64,000 nucleotides of DNA from Clavaria fumosa (taxonomy: Eukaryota > Basidiomycota > Agaricomycetes > Agaricales > Clavariaceae), in the NCBI GenBank assembly GCA_951802425.1, contig OX637798.1, positions 1,984,001 through 2,048,000 on the forward strand, given 5' to 3'. A program made the position numbers and the translations under genes. Under the pieces are notes generated by a model. That model had not been told where the DNA came from. It was given only the letters and a program-made list of their open reading frames with translations, and searched no databases. This document shows, in pieces, positions 23,290 through 32,197 of the stretch. Numbering within the stretch: position 1 is the stretch's first letter; every line of letters starts with the position of its first letter.

Positions 23290-23700
23290 GGCCAGGGGTG
23301 CCTTGGTTCACGGTAGGTCTACCTGGTTCAATAAATCTCACTTCAGACCTGCTTGTACCTAGCTAGTATCCATATATCTAAACCTTGTTCTATAAATTCT
23401 GCCCAGCAGTCCGAGATCTGACTTCAGACCTGCTTGTGCCTACCCAGCATATTTAGATCTAATTGAGACCTAGCTAGCTGAGCAGGTCTGGCCTCAGACC
23501 TGACCTTCTCTACTTCGTTCTACTAGAGCGGCCTAGCAGCATTAGACCTCACTGCATACCTAAATAATATTTGTAGGCACTCTAGATCTATTGAATTTTG
23601 GTAGGTTTGCCTCTAGATATGGCTAGATATGGCTTTCCTAGCTAGGACGACCTAGATCTACCTGTTCTCACGGGATCTGGTAGTCCCACTTTTGCTGATG
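23290..23700. repeat. Right subterminal repeats of the Plavaka element
   Basis: Repeated acctgcttgt, agacctagct and gacctagatct-like motifs in both orientations up to the terminal ttttgctgatg at 23690-23700. They mirror the left subterminal region. Confidence 0.7.
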
Positions 23701-23712
23701 CCCGCCTCACTG

Positions 23713-23849
23713 ATACCTTCCTGCAGTCCTGGTACACCCGACTTCCCTGCAACCTCCTTGAGAAGTGCAAGAGCATTCTGGAGGCTAACGAAGGCAAGAG
23801 ACTGAGGTCCTGTAGACGACTTTAGCTTCGCGAGGAGAACTTTGCGCAT
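23713..23849 (-). pseudogene. NLR copy A: detached start of exon 1
   Basis: Encodes MRKVLLAKLKSS, GPQSLAFVSLQNALALLKEV and AGKSGVPGLQEGI on the minus strand. It is nearly identical to the first exon of copy B (49784 downward). The Plavaka element separates it from the rest of the gene. Relative to copy B the start lacks several codons (copy B reads MRKALDTTLAKLK), so an in-frame or out-of-frame deletion near the start accompanies the split. Confidence 0.8.
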
Positions 23850-23949
23850 GATTGATACTAGTAGTGTCGACGAAAGATCTGCGACAATGCTTATCGATCG
23901 CCAGCTCTGGTGTCATGTCACGTCACGGGTTGCCGTTTACAAACACGAC

Positions 23950-25790
23950 ATGCCCGTTCCGACTAGAAGTAAGCGCCCGAAAGCTACAGCCCCAGCAGCG
24001 ACAAGCAACAAAGACTACCCTGGAGACACCCCGGACCCACCCCCGGACATAACCACCACCAAAACCAAAACCAACAACCAAACCGAACCAACAACAGAGC
24101 ACAACGACGTACTCAGCACCACCCAAGAACCGCCCAAAGACAAACACGATAACCACCCCACGGCCAGACACTCCACAGTATCCACACAGAACGACAAGGA
24201 GAATAACTCGAGGCCTAAGGAATCCAAAGATTCCAACAAAGACAACGACAACACAAGCCGAAACTCAAACACCAACCACTACTTCTACTACCAACACTCC
24301 CCCTCTCCGCCTGCCGCCACGGGGGGAAGTACCCACGACACACCACCGGAGATAACATCCCTACAAGCCAACAACCCACAGGAAGGGCCCAAACCCCCCT
24401 CCCCCACCCTCCCAACACCGTCCCCACCCACCCCGTCTATCCCTTTCACAGACCTCTCCCCATCGCCTCAAATAGCCAAACCGGAGTGGCTTGAAAGAGC
24501 ACTCGGAACTGCACAATATCTAGCTGACTCCTTCCCGAGGAACCTATCGCCCATAGATGACTCCGTGTCATCCCAACACATCATACATCAACTCAACACC
24601 CTCAGAACATCCCTCGAAAGCGTACTACGCAACGTAAACGCAGCGCTCGCAGGCATTCCAATGCGCACAGACCCCGAGGAGGTCACTAACACGGACATAC
24701 TATCCGCTATCCTCAAGGTCGCCAACAAAATACAATCACTGGAAAAAACTACCGTCAAGGCCCCCCACGCACCGAAAACCACAGGCCAAAACCAAACTCC
24801 CACCACTGCAAACGCTCCGAAAGACCAATCGTATGCACAAGCGGCAGCCAAACCTCCCACGTTACCTAAACAGACAAAACCGACCAACAAGTCGCCCACC
24901 CCGCCCTCACCTCCCCAACCTACGAGATACGTGGTACGATTCCAAGGCCGTCCTCCCCCGATCGAACAACGTCTCAACAGCGAAGCCGCTACCAATGCGA
25001 TCAACCACAAATTCGACCAGTCCGAAGACACCAAGGGAAAGGTAACTGCATTAGCGACAGAGGGACGCCCTAACGGTAACTACATCGTAACTCTATCTGC
25101 CTTATCTTGTCCACTACTCGCCGAGAAACACAAAAACTTCATCCTCGAAGCAATAGCTAGCGGCTTCCCACATGCGATCGTAACAAGGGACCAACCCTGG
25201 GCAAAAATAGTCCTCCACAACATACCAAGGCTCGATAACAACAAGATCCAACACACGCTGGCGAGCCTACTAGACGCCATTCAAGTCAATCCAATCCTCC
25301 AAGGAGTACAAATCACACAACCTCCCAACTGGATTCAACCAGAAGAAGCGCTTACAGGCAAGGAATCAGCAGCGGTATCGTTCGCCTTCATAGACCTTCC
25401 CAACTCCATTCTTCCTAGACTACTAACTGAGCCCTTCTACATGTATGGCACTGCAGTGAAAGTCGACAGATGGAAAGAAAAAGCGAAACAGACACAGTGC
25501 CAAAAATGCTGGTGACTCAACCACGACATCAAATACTGTTCATCAATACACCAGAGATGCAGGAAGTGTGGGAAACCTGGAACGGAAGAGCAACACGACC
25601 AACATTGCGAGATATGCCTCAAGTCCCCCGAACCAGTCGCCTCCTGCCACCACCTTTGCTGCCCCAACTGCCACCAAAATGACCACTGCGCGGACGACCC
25701 CAAATGCCCCAAAAAGAGAGAAAAAACACGAGGCCCTCAATCACACAGCACAAACCACACAACCCAAGAGAACACTCGTCATGAATGATC
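23950..25790 (+). pseudogene. LINE ORF1 (gag-like) with zinc knuckles
   Basis: Starts at the ATG at 23950, only 27 bp inside the element (MPVPTRSKRPKATAPAATSN). It has a long Thr/Pro/Asn/Lys-rich disordered region, then a folded part (TRYVVRFQGRPPPIEQRLNS, PFYMYGTAVKVDRWKEKAKQ) and a Cys-rich region starting QCQKCW. A TGA at 25513-25515 cuts the frame inside the first knuckle, at a place where arginine is usual. The same frame then continues with CRKCGKPGTEEQHDQHCEIC and further Cys/His pairs to about 25790. The product would coat the RNA. Confidence 0.8.
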
Positions 25791-25869
25791 ACAAAACAGT
25801 AATTTCTATTTTCTGTAACACCGATCCAACCATATTACTCACGCAATCCTACAATCCCAAGCTAGCCCT

Positions 25870-26784
25870 CACTCTAATACAGAAATTGTAATCATTACCG
25901 AACCCTGGATCGGCACCATTCGCGCCCAAACTCAAGAAAAAGGAACAGTCAATCACCCTGACTGGAAATGTGTCACCCCCACAAACATCCAAGAAGCCGA
26001 CGTCGCCATATACTACCGAAAAAATGCTAGATTCAGAGTCACTCCCTTACCACACCATGAGATATCTGCTAAACACACCCTACCTATCCAGATTTCAATA
26101 GGCGAAAACTTTCTTATTACCCTAATTGCCGTTTACAACTCCCCCTCAACCTTAGCTGCAACCACGCAACTGCAAAACACCGAGATGTCAGAAGAACCAA
26201 TGATCCTCTGCGGAGACTTCAATCTCCACTCCCCAGACTGGGACAACACAGTCGAACGAGCAGACCACCGAACTGAAACCTTCCAGGACTGGCTAGATGA
26301 AAACAAATTCAGAGTACTAAACGACCCAGACAAGCCCACTTATCACGGCCACAAGTTTCAATACAACAAAGTTGACGATCTAGTCATAGCAAACCTAGGC
26401 GTCTTCGAAGACTATGACATCAGCCCCATTCAAGTACTAGACGACAAACACTACTCTTCTGACCATTACCCGATAGCCTTTGACATATATACCTTCACAG
26501 AAACACAAAACGCCGAAGCCCACCACCCGCTATCGGAAAAACTCAAAGAAAAATGGACCACGAACATCGAACCAACACTCTCTCGCCTACTCGCCCTCAC
26601 ATCTTCCCCGGCCACACCACAGCTACTCGACCACTTAAGCCAACAAATCATCGATGCCATAACCAACACGACCCAAATCACAATGCCAGCCGCCCGCCAA
26701 AACTCGATCCACGCGAAACATTGGTGGAACGAAGAACTCTCCAAGACCATCACCCAGCTTCGCAGCTTAAGAGAAGTGATCTAA
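25870..26784 (+). pseudogene. LINE ORF2: AP-type endonuclease domain
   Basis: Encodes TEIVIITEPWIGTIRAQTQE (catalytic Glu in TEPW), DVAIYYRKNARFRVTPLPHH, FLITLIAVYNSP, MILCGDFNLHSPDWDNT (GDFN motif), KVDDLVIANLGV and HYSSDHYPIAFDI (SDH motif). These are the exonuclease-endonuclease-phosphatase signatures of LINE endonucleases that nick target DNA. The domain is open to a TAA at 26782-26784. The first residues of ORF2 upstream are blurred by a frame change near 25885. Confidence 0.85.
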
Positions 26785-26786
26785 AC

Positions 26787-27250
26787 ATCGCATAACCCTA
26801 TACTGACCAGACAATACCAGCGCACCCAGGCTGCATTCCGCGGCAAGGTCAGACACGCCAAAAGAACATGGGCCACCGAGAGACTAGAAGGCGCCACCAC
26901 GAAAACCGTCTGGGAATTTACCAAGTGGTACAAACACGATGGCAAACGCTACCGCCCACTCTACACAAGCCCATCAAACATACCTGCTTCCTCGGACCAA
27001 GACAGAGCAAGAACATTCGCGCTACAATTCTTCCCTGCCCCCCCTGCAGTTCAACAATATTCACCAACCGACGAACCATGCCCTGAACGAACCTACAGTC
27101 CACTAATCTTATCTGAACTAGAACATTCAACCCCAGTAGCGGCACTCCAATATATATCACATATACCGCCGATTGCACTAACAATCCAAAGACTATGCTA
27201 CTCTTACTCCATCCGCTTACACCATCTCCTTCCCAGCTCACCAGTCCTAG
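26787..27250 (+). pseudogene. LINE ORF2 linker and thumb joined across an RT deletion
   Basis: Reading on from the endonuclease: AFRGKVRHAKRTWATERLEG, then FALQFFPAPPAVQQYSPTDE, then SPLILSELEHST, the linker that normally precedes the RT palm. It is followed immediately by PVAALQYISHIPPIALTIQR, which normally follows the RT thumb. All fingers and palm (TPGPSG, FFDI, PQGSPLSP, YxDD) are absent. The joint lies near 27127-27135. Inference: a single internal deletion of about 1.2 kb. Confidence 0.75.
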
Positions 27251-27499
27251 CTCGCATCCCACCACCACCCACCAAAATACGAATCACTCACAGAAACCAT
27301 ACACAACCCTTCACCAACCAAATACCTCTCGCAAGACAAACTCTGATACAGCGTATCGCCCAACTAACCAAGGCGACTCCTGTACCACAGCTCAATCCGC
27401 TCATCGAACCCCCATGGAAAGATTCCCTGGACAAGCACCCAAGAATCACCACCATATTACTGCCAACCAAAGTCGAGACAAGAGAACAATACATAGAAG

Positions 27500-28560
27500 A
27501 ACAAATCTTCCATCTCTACAACACCATTCAAAACCAACCCAACACCCTTTTCATAGGAATGGACGGATCAAGAAAAAGAGTTGACCGCACACGCCTAAAT
27601 GACCTGGACCCGGACCCAGACCCAAATCCCTGACAACAAGACGTGCTACCACTAAGAAGATGCATAAAGGGACCAAAACAAACAGGCACTGGCATTTATG
27701 CCAGACACGGCACAAACTTCACATTCCAACGCACTTACAGTGTAGGCACCTGCACGAATGCGTATGATGGCGAATCACTAGCCATTACAATTGGCATGCA
27801 TCTTGCAATGAAATATTGCAGAGAACAACCAGAGATCAAAAAGATAGTTTTCCTTTCAGACAGCTCATCCACTCTAAAGAACATCACAGACGTCAAACCA
27901 CACCCTTCACAAACACTATCCCTCCTCTTCACAAAACTCGCATGACAGTTCTTATCCGAAGACGACCACAGCATCATGCTACAATGGGTACCTGCACACA
28001 AAGGCATAGAAATCAACAAAAAAGCTGACCAACTCGCAAAAAACAAGGCGGTTTTTTCACCGACTCTCACATACCATGCAGAGAAGCGATCCCAGATCAT
28101 CACCTGAAAATGGAAAGAACTAATCAAAAACTGTCCCTTCACAGGTGCGTTTGGAGAGGCTAATGCCCTCGACCCGCCCTCTACCAAACCCGGGTGGGTC
28201 TTCACCCAACTCGAGAAAGAGACCGAGGTTTTCGGATGCCTCATGCAAGTACGAACGATGCACGGTTACAACCCACCATACTACACCTGAATGAACATCC
28301 TGCACAAGCCCGAATGCTCATGCGGAGACACCCTACCCACGGCCATGCAATTCCGAGACCACATATTTCACAACTGCCAAACATACGACACACACCGCCA
28401 CATATTAACAGAAGTACACTGAGACCACTCGCCGCACGTACTACTCAGTGGCACAAAGGGACTCCTCGCTGTGGCAAAATTCTTACGACTATCCAGCACC
28501 TTCATGTCCAGTGGAAGAAATCCAGAGATGCCAAAACCACCGAGCCTCCCTGGCCTTGAC
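27500..28560 (+). pseudogene. LINE RNase H and C-terminal region
   Basis: RNase H type 1 signatures: LFIGMDGSR (first Asp), DGESLAITIGMHLAMK (Glu), IVFLSDSSSTLKNI (Asp) and MLQWVPAHKGIEINKKADQL (His/Asp). Then comes a Cys/His cluster (KPECSCGDTLPTAMQFRDHI, FHNC) and the end segment GLLAVAKFLRLSS. Five or more TGA codons interrupt the frame, for example at 27943-27945, plus smaller defects. Homologous end pieces in the other orientation lie at 30729-30977 and 50007-50170. Confidence 0.8.
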
Positions 28561-28569
28561 CTGTCTGAC

Positions 28570-28862
28570 TAGTGTTGCCACGGTTCGGTTCTGAACCAGG
28601 GTTCGAACCTGAACTTTTGCGAACCGGACCAAAGTCCAGTTCAAAGTTCAGTCGATGGCTGAACCGAACCTTTTTTCAGGTTCGAGGGGGCCAAAATTGG
28701 TCGAACCATTACCAAATTAGGTAATAGTCCGGTTCATGAACCTCAAACTGGACCAGAACCGGGTTCAAGGTTCGAGAATTTGCCTGAACCAGACCTTAAG
28801 TCCAGTTCGGGGTTCGACAATATTGGTCAAGAACCAGACCAAACTGGACCGCAGCAACACTA
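28570..28862. mobile_element. hAT-like MITE (293 bp) made of GGTTC/GAACC motifs
   Basis: Ends TAGTGTTGC and GCAACACTA are perfect 9-bp inverted repeats and fit the hAT consensus YARNG. Flanks tgtctgac (28562-28569) and tgtccgac (28863-28870) form an 8-bp target duplication with one mismatch. The interior has no ORF and is packed with ggttc and gaacc in alternating orientation, plus ggacc/ggtcc variants. It lies in the 3' UTR of the LINE. Confidence 0.8.
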
Positions 28863-29173
28863 TGTCCGACTCTCCATACCAGACAGAACCCCCAGACCTG
28901 CCATAGATTAAGGCAATAAAAACCACACACAATACGACAGACTACCACTTACCCACTTACCCATCCTACACAACACACCTACGTACATCACGTACAACTG
29001 CGTCTTTGTCATAGCTACATGTGGCGGTATATAAATGCTGATTCAAAAAATAATAATAATAATAATAATCTGGTGTCATGTGACGCAAACCTCCCAAATA
29101 CAGTTGAACATGGCATAATGTATAACGACAGTCAGACCCTAAAACTAATACAGTATCGTGGGTATACGGTAAC

Positions 29174-29560
29174 CTATGTGTCACATATTATGTGACATGT
29201 GTGATGTGTGACAGTTTCCAAAAATGGTCCAGTGTCGTCTGCTGCGCCTTCGCCACCTGCCGTCTGCTGCGCCTTCGCCACCTGCCGTCTTCGCAAATGC
29301 CCATGAAGGCGTCGGGCCTCTTGTGACAATATCCGTGCATTGTCTACCTCACCAAGTCTGTCCAAGCATGCCCCTTCGCACCTGGTACGGAAATGCTCCA
29401 CAATCTCACTTTGCGACATCCCCTTATGCTGATCCACATAGGCGAAGATGGTTAACCAGTCGTGGAGGGTCAAGTTTTTTCATTTGGCCTCATCAACAGG
29501 CATTGCAGAGCTGGCAGGAGTGTCTTTTGGCAATTTTTTTCCGGATAGTCTATCATAGCT
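29174..29560 (-). pseudogene. pogo transposase N-terminal fragment
   Basis: The minus strand encodes LTLHDWLTIFAYVDQHKGMS and SQSEIVEHFRTRCEG, the psq/CENP-B-type helix-turn-helix found at the start of pogo transposases, which binds the terminal repeats. The upstream part (about 29490-29560) has a stop before LTLHDW. The following residues are Arg/Gln-rich, unlike the usual 'FTQSTLSRKL', and end at a stop at 29174. The second CENP-B domain and the DDE catalytic core are missing. Confidence 0.7.
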
Positions 29561-29752
29561 GTTAGACATAGAAATCATGCCTGATAATTGGACCTGGGTG
29601 CCCGCAAGAACATATATTTTGGGGCCCAGCCCCATACGTTATTCATTATGCCAGTTTTCATATAATTTACCGCAAACCAACTTGGTTAGGGCCCAAAATC
29701 AATACGTTATCCGAAATATATGTTTACCCGTGATACGTTATGAGGCATCCAT

Positions 29753-30682
29753 GTAGCCCCATTGTAATGTATCCAGTAAATTCCACCCAGATGTGTTACA
29801 ATGTTTCCTCCCACTTTACACACTGAGAGTGCATTATAATGCCACTGCCTGTCACCTATAAATGCCTCTTGCTTGAGATGGCATTATAATGCCCATGTCA
29901 TTATAGGCCCTGAGGCCATTATAATGCTCATGTCATTAAAGGCCCTGAGGCCATTATAATGCACACCCTCTGGCACAATGACATTACAATAAGCTAGCTT
30001 GAGATGGCATTATAATGTCCATGTCATTGAAGACCCTGAGGCCATTATAATGCCCATGTCATTAAAGGCCCTGAGGCTGTTATAATGCCCATGTCATTAA
30101 AGGCCCTGAGGCCATTACAATGCACACCCTCTGGCACAATGACATTACAATACCCTCATACTTGACATGGTGGAAAAGCCCAGCCCAACTCAAGCCCCAG
30201 CCTGCTATGGTAATATTTGATGAATGTTTGTCTATGTTTGAGCTTATAAGCCCAGCCCAGCTCAAGCCCCAGCCTACTATGGTAATTGAATCTTATATAT
30301 TGTTTTAATTTGAGGCCATATTTTGATGTTTATATAAGCTGAATTTCAATATAGAGGCATTTGATGAATGTTTGTCTGTGTTTGAGCTTATGATGAATAT
30401 TTGTCTTTGTTTGAGCTTATTATAATGCCATCTCAAGCTAGCTTATTGTAATGTCATTGTGCCAGAGGGTGTGCATTGTAATGGCCTCAGGGCCTTTAAT
30501 GACATGGGCATTATAATGGCCTCAGGGCCTATAATGACATGGGCATTATAATGCCATCTCAAGCAAGAGGCATTTATAGGTGACAGGCAGTGGCATTATA
30601 ATGCACTCTCAGTGTGTAAAGTGGGAGGAAACATTGTAACACATCTGGGTGGAATTTACTGGATACATTACAATGGGGCTAC
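29753..30682. mobile_element. Foldback element with 264-bp inverted arms
   Basis: Left arm 29753-30016 and right arm 30419-30682 are reverse complements with about two mismatches in 264 bp. The 402-bp loop holds direct repeats (caagccccagcct about 30190 and 30260; tgtttgagcttat three times). TA lies one base inside each outer end (gTAgcccc and ggggcTAc), consistent with a TA target duplication. Within the arms a unit of about 35 bp, including the 10-bp palindrome cattataatg, is repeated in tandem. No ORF. Confidence 0.85.
29835..30125 (+). repeat. Tandem units of about 35 bp with palindrome CATTATAATG
   Basis: Repeats of the type cattataatgcccatgtcat followed by ta(t/a)aggccctgaggc, six or so copies. 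They span the left arm and part of the loop of the foldback element. Confidence 0.75.
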
Positions 30683-30728
30683 AGGGACTGTTGACGTTAT
30701 GCCATGTTCAACTGTAATAAGACAAATG

Positions 30729-30977
30729 TTAGTGGTTCACGCCCTCTGGCTGGAGTGGCTTCCCAGCCAAGGTGAAGGCACCGGAGAGGCAGAGGAATTT
30801 GGCTATTGCGAGTAGGCCTTTGGCACTGCTGAGTAGGATTGGAGGGGAGTGGTCTCTGTGGACCAAGGTTAAGAAGTGTTCGTCGACGTGATCAGCAAGA
30901 TGTCCTGACTCTGAGTGGACATCGATCCTCGCAGGAATCTCGACGCCATCTTTAGCGGACATCACTCGTTGATACAC
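30729..30977 (-). pseudogene. LINE C-terminal fragment in reverse orientation
   Basis: Encodes HVDEHFLTLVHRDHSPPILL and SSAKGLLAIAKFLCLSGAFT. It matches the end of the LINE RNase H region (HSPHVLLSGTKGLLAVAKFL). It keeps an Arg codon where the LINE at 28420 has TGA. The same fragment occurs at 50007-50170 next to exchanger copy B, so it predates the duplication. It abuts the exchanger sequence at about 30978. Confidence 0.8.
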
Positions 30978-31030
30978 TCCACGAAAGCACCCTTGGGGAT
31001 GGAATCAAGTGGGTTGTCGGTAAAAGGGGG

Positions 31031-31818
31031 GTGTCCATGTCAGGCTTCGTGTCCCTCCTATTCTGCAGCATCACTTTGAAGCACTACGCGTATCACACCA
31101 TGTCCCGAAGGACACAACACGCCACGAAATACATTTTTTCCGTTCTCTCACAGCTTTCAGAGAATTTCATCTTCATCTACCTCGGATTGTCACTATTCAC
31201 CAAGTTCAGAGGTCACGAATTACGTCAAGCCACTCTTCATCGCCATCATCATGGTCGCTGTCGTATTCACATGCTATGCCGCCATCTTTCCCTTGTCTGA
31301 GGCGATCAACTTCTTCTACAGGCACGCCCGCGGCCAACAGAACGAAGAGCTGCCGCATTCATACCAGATGACGCTCTTCTGGGCTGGTCTGCGCGGCGCT
31401 GTCGGTGTCACTCTGGCTGCGGGCTTCAAAGGGCACAACGCGCGGACGCTCCAAACGACCGTGCTCGTCGTCGTCGTGCTCACGGTCATCCTCTTTGGCG
31501 GGATGTCGGCACGGATGCTCGAGATCCTCGGAATCCGCACGGGGGTCGAGGGCAAGGACGCGTCCAACGGCGAGGAGGAAGACGGCAGCCGCCTTCTTGG
31601 CGGCGATGGATGGAATTACCGGAGCACGCGCCTAAGCGGACTTGGGTGATGGCGGCCCTACTTTGAGGACGAGCCGTCGTATCTGACGCCCAGGAGACAG
31701 ACGTTCCCACGCGGCGACCTTGCGCGGGTCATCACGTACTACGCGTCATACAACCATCAGCATGGGCATGCGCAGATGCTAAGCCCAGGCACGCTGTTCT
31801 CTGCCGCGTTGTCGGAGT
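31031..31818 (+). pseudogene. Na+/H+ exchanger (Nhx1-like, CPA1), copy A, 3' part before Copia-1
   Basis: Reads MSGFVSLLFCSITLKHYAYH and LSENFIFIYLGLSLFT, then a small intron (about 31200-31220), KPLFIAIIMVAVVF, FPLSEAINFFYRHARG and FWAGLRGAVGVTLAAGF. These are the late transmembrane helices and the conserved FWAGLRGAVGV helix of Nhx1-type endosomal/vacuolar exchangers. A hydrophilic acidic tail follows. The N-terminal eight or so helices are missing: sequence before about 30980 is LINE. A TGA at 31647-31649 interrupts the tail where copy B has CGA (50323-50325). Copia-1 enters at 31819. Confidence 0.85.
31814..31818 (+). repeat. Target duplication GGAGT, left of Copia-1
   Basis: ggagt at 31814-31818 and 36939-36943 flank the element. 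Exchanger copy B has one uninterrupted ggagt at the equivalent site (about 50488-50492). Confidence 0.9.
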
Positions 31819-32190
31819 TGATGATTATGATAACTTGGGGCAATGAGTGAGCACTAGAACCAATGCTATAGGTGATAGGTAAGTACCTTGGGGCAATGAG
31901 TGAGCACTAGAACCAATGCTGCACCCAGATTTTGCCCCATGGGTTAAGTACAGTCATGTAACTACTAGCAGTGCCTATGGTGTAACAAAAGCAAATCATA
32001 ACTACAGTAAGAAGGGTCTAGTTGCTCTACAACCAGATCTTCTACACTACTGATACATAGATACAGTCAGAGACCTTTGGTTGCACTGCAACCAAACATG
32101 TAAAGTATGTCAGATGATCTACACTGCATACTATGAGCCAAAACGACGAAGATAGGTAAGGAAACTAAGTAATAGAATAGAAATCCAACA
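31819..32190 (-). repeat. Copia-1 3' LTR (left)
   Basis: 372 bp. Contains one full 53-bp unit followed by the start of the next. Differs from the other LTR at one base (ctacac here, ctatac there). Confidence 0.95.
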
Positions 32191-32197
32191 CTCCCCC

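Larger units (their letters stand above)
16481..23710. mobile_element. Plavaka-type DNA transposon (7.2 kb) inserted in NLR exon 1
   Basis: Left end CATCAGCAAAAGGGGG. The complement of the right end, just inside 10 extra bases, is CATCAGCAAAAGTGGG. The NLR paralogue at 49620-49650 is uninterrupted (cctttg then ataccttcc), which fixes the insertion point. The bases TG appear on both sides (16479-16480 and 23711-23712), a possible 2-bp duplication. The element carries a transposase gene on the plus strand, a divergent gene on the minus strand, and subterminal stretches full of ctagatct/agacctagct motifs. Plavaka elements are CACTA-related and abundant in Agaricomycetes. The transposase has a frameshift and a stop, so this copy looks inactive. 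Confidence 0.85.
23923..29069 (+). mobile_element. Tad-like LINE of near full length, RT core deleted
   Basis: Bounded by a 16-bp target duplication, ctggtgtcatgtcacg (23907-23922) and ctggtgtcatgtgacg (29070-29085), with one mismatch. The 3' end is an A-rich (TAA)n tail (29046-29069), as made by target-primed reverse transcription. Coding parts in order: ORF1/gag, AP-type endonuclease, linker, (RT missing), RNase H, C-terminal Cys/His region. There are many TGA stops. A hAT-like MITE (28570-28862) sits in the 3' UTR. Insertion was into the upstream region of NLR copy A. Confidence 0.9.
29101..30714 (-). mobile_element. pogo-type (Tc1/mariner) element, internally rearranged
   Basis: Terminal inverted repeats of about 20 bp with one mismatch: left CAGTTGAACATGGCATAATG, right complement CAGTTGAACATGGCATAACG. 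TA lies on both sides (29099-29100 and 30715-30716). It carries only the N-terminal part of a pogo/CENP-B-like transposase on the minus strand. The rest is replaced by a foldback element. The paralogous locus at about 50000-50010 has no insertion there. Confidence 0.8.

Noticed and set aside
23007..23316. Separate small acidic protein at 23007-23231
   Set aside because: It is in frame with, and follows, the conserved Plavaka C-terminal block, so it is the acidic tail of the transposase.
28600..28660. ggttcgaacc resembling a tRNA B box / Pol III promoter
   Set aside because: The motif is one of many GGTTC/GAACC copies in the MITE. No A box or cloverleaf could be built around it.
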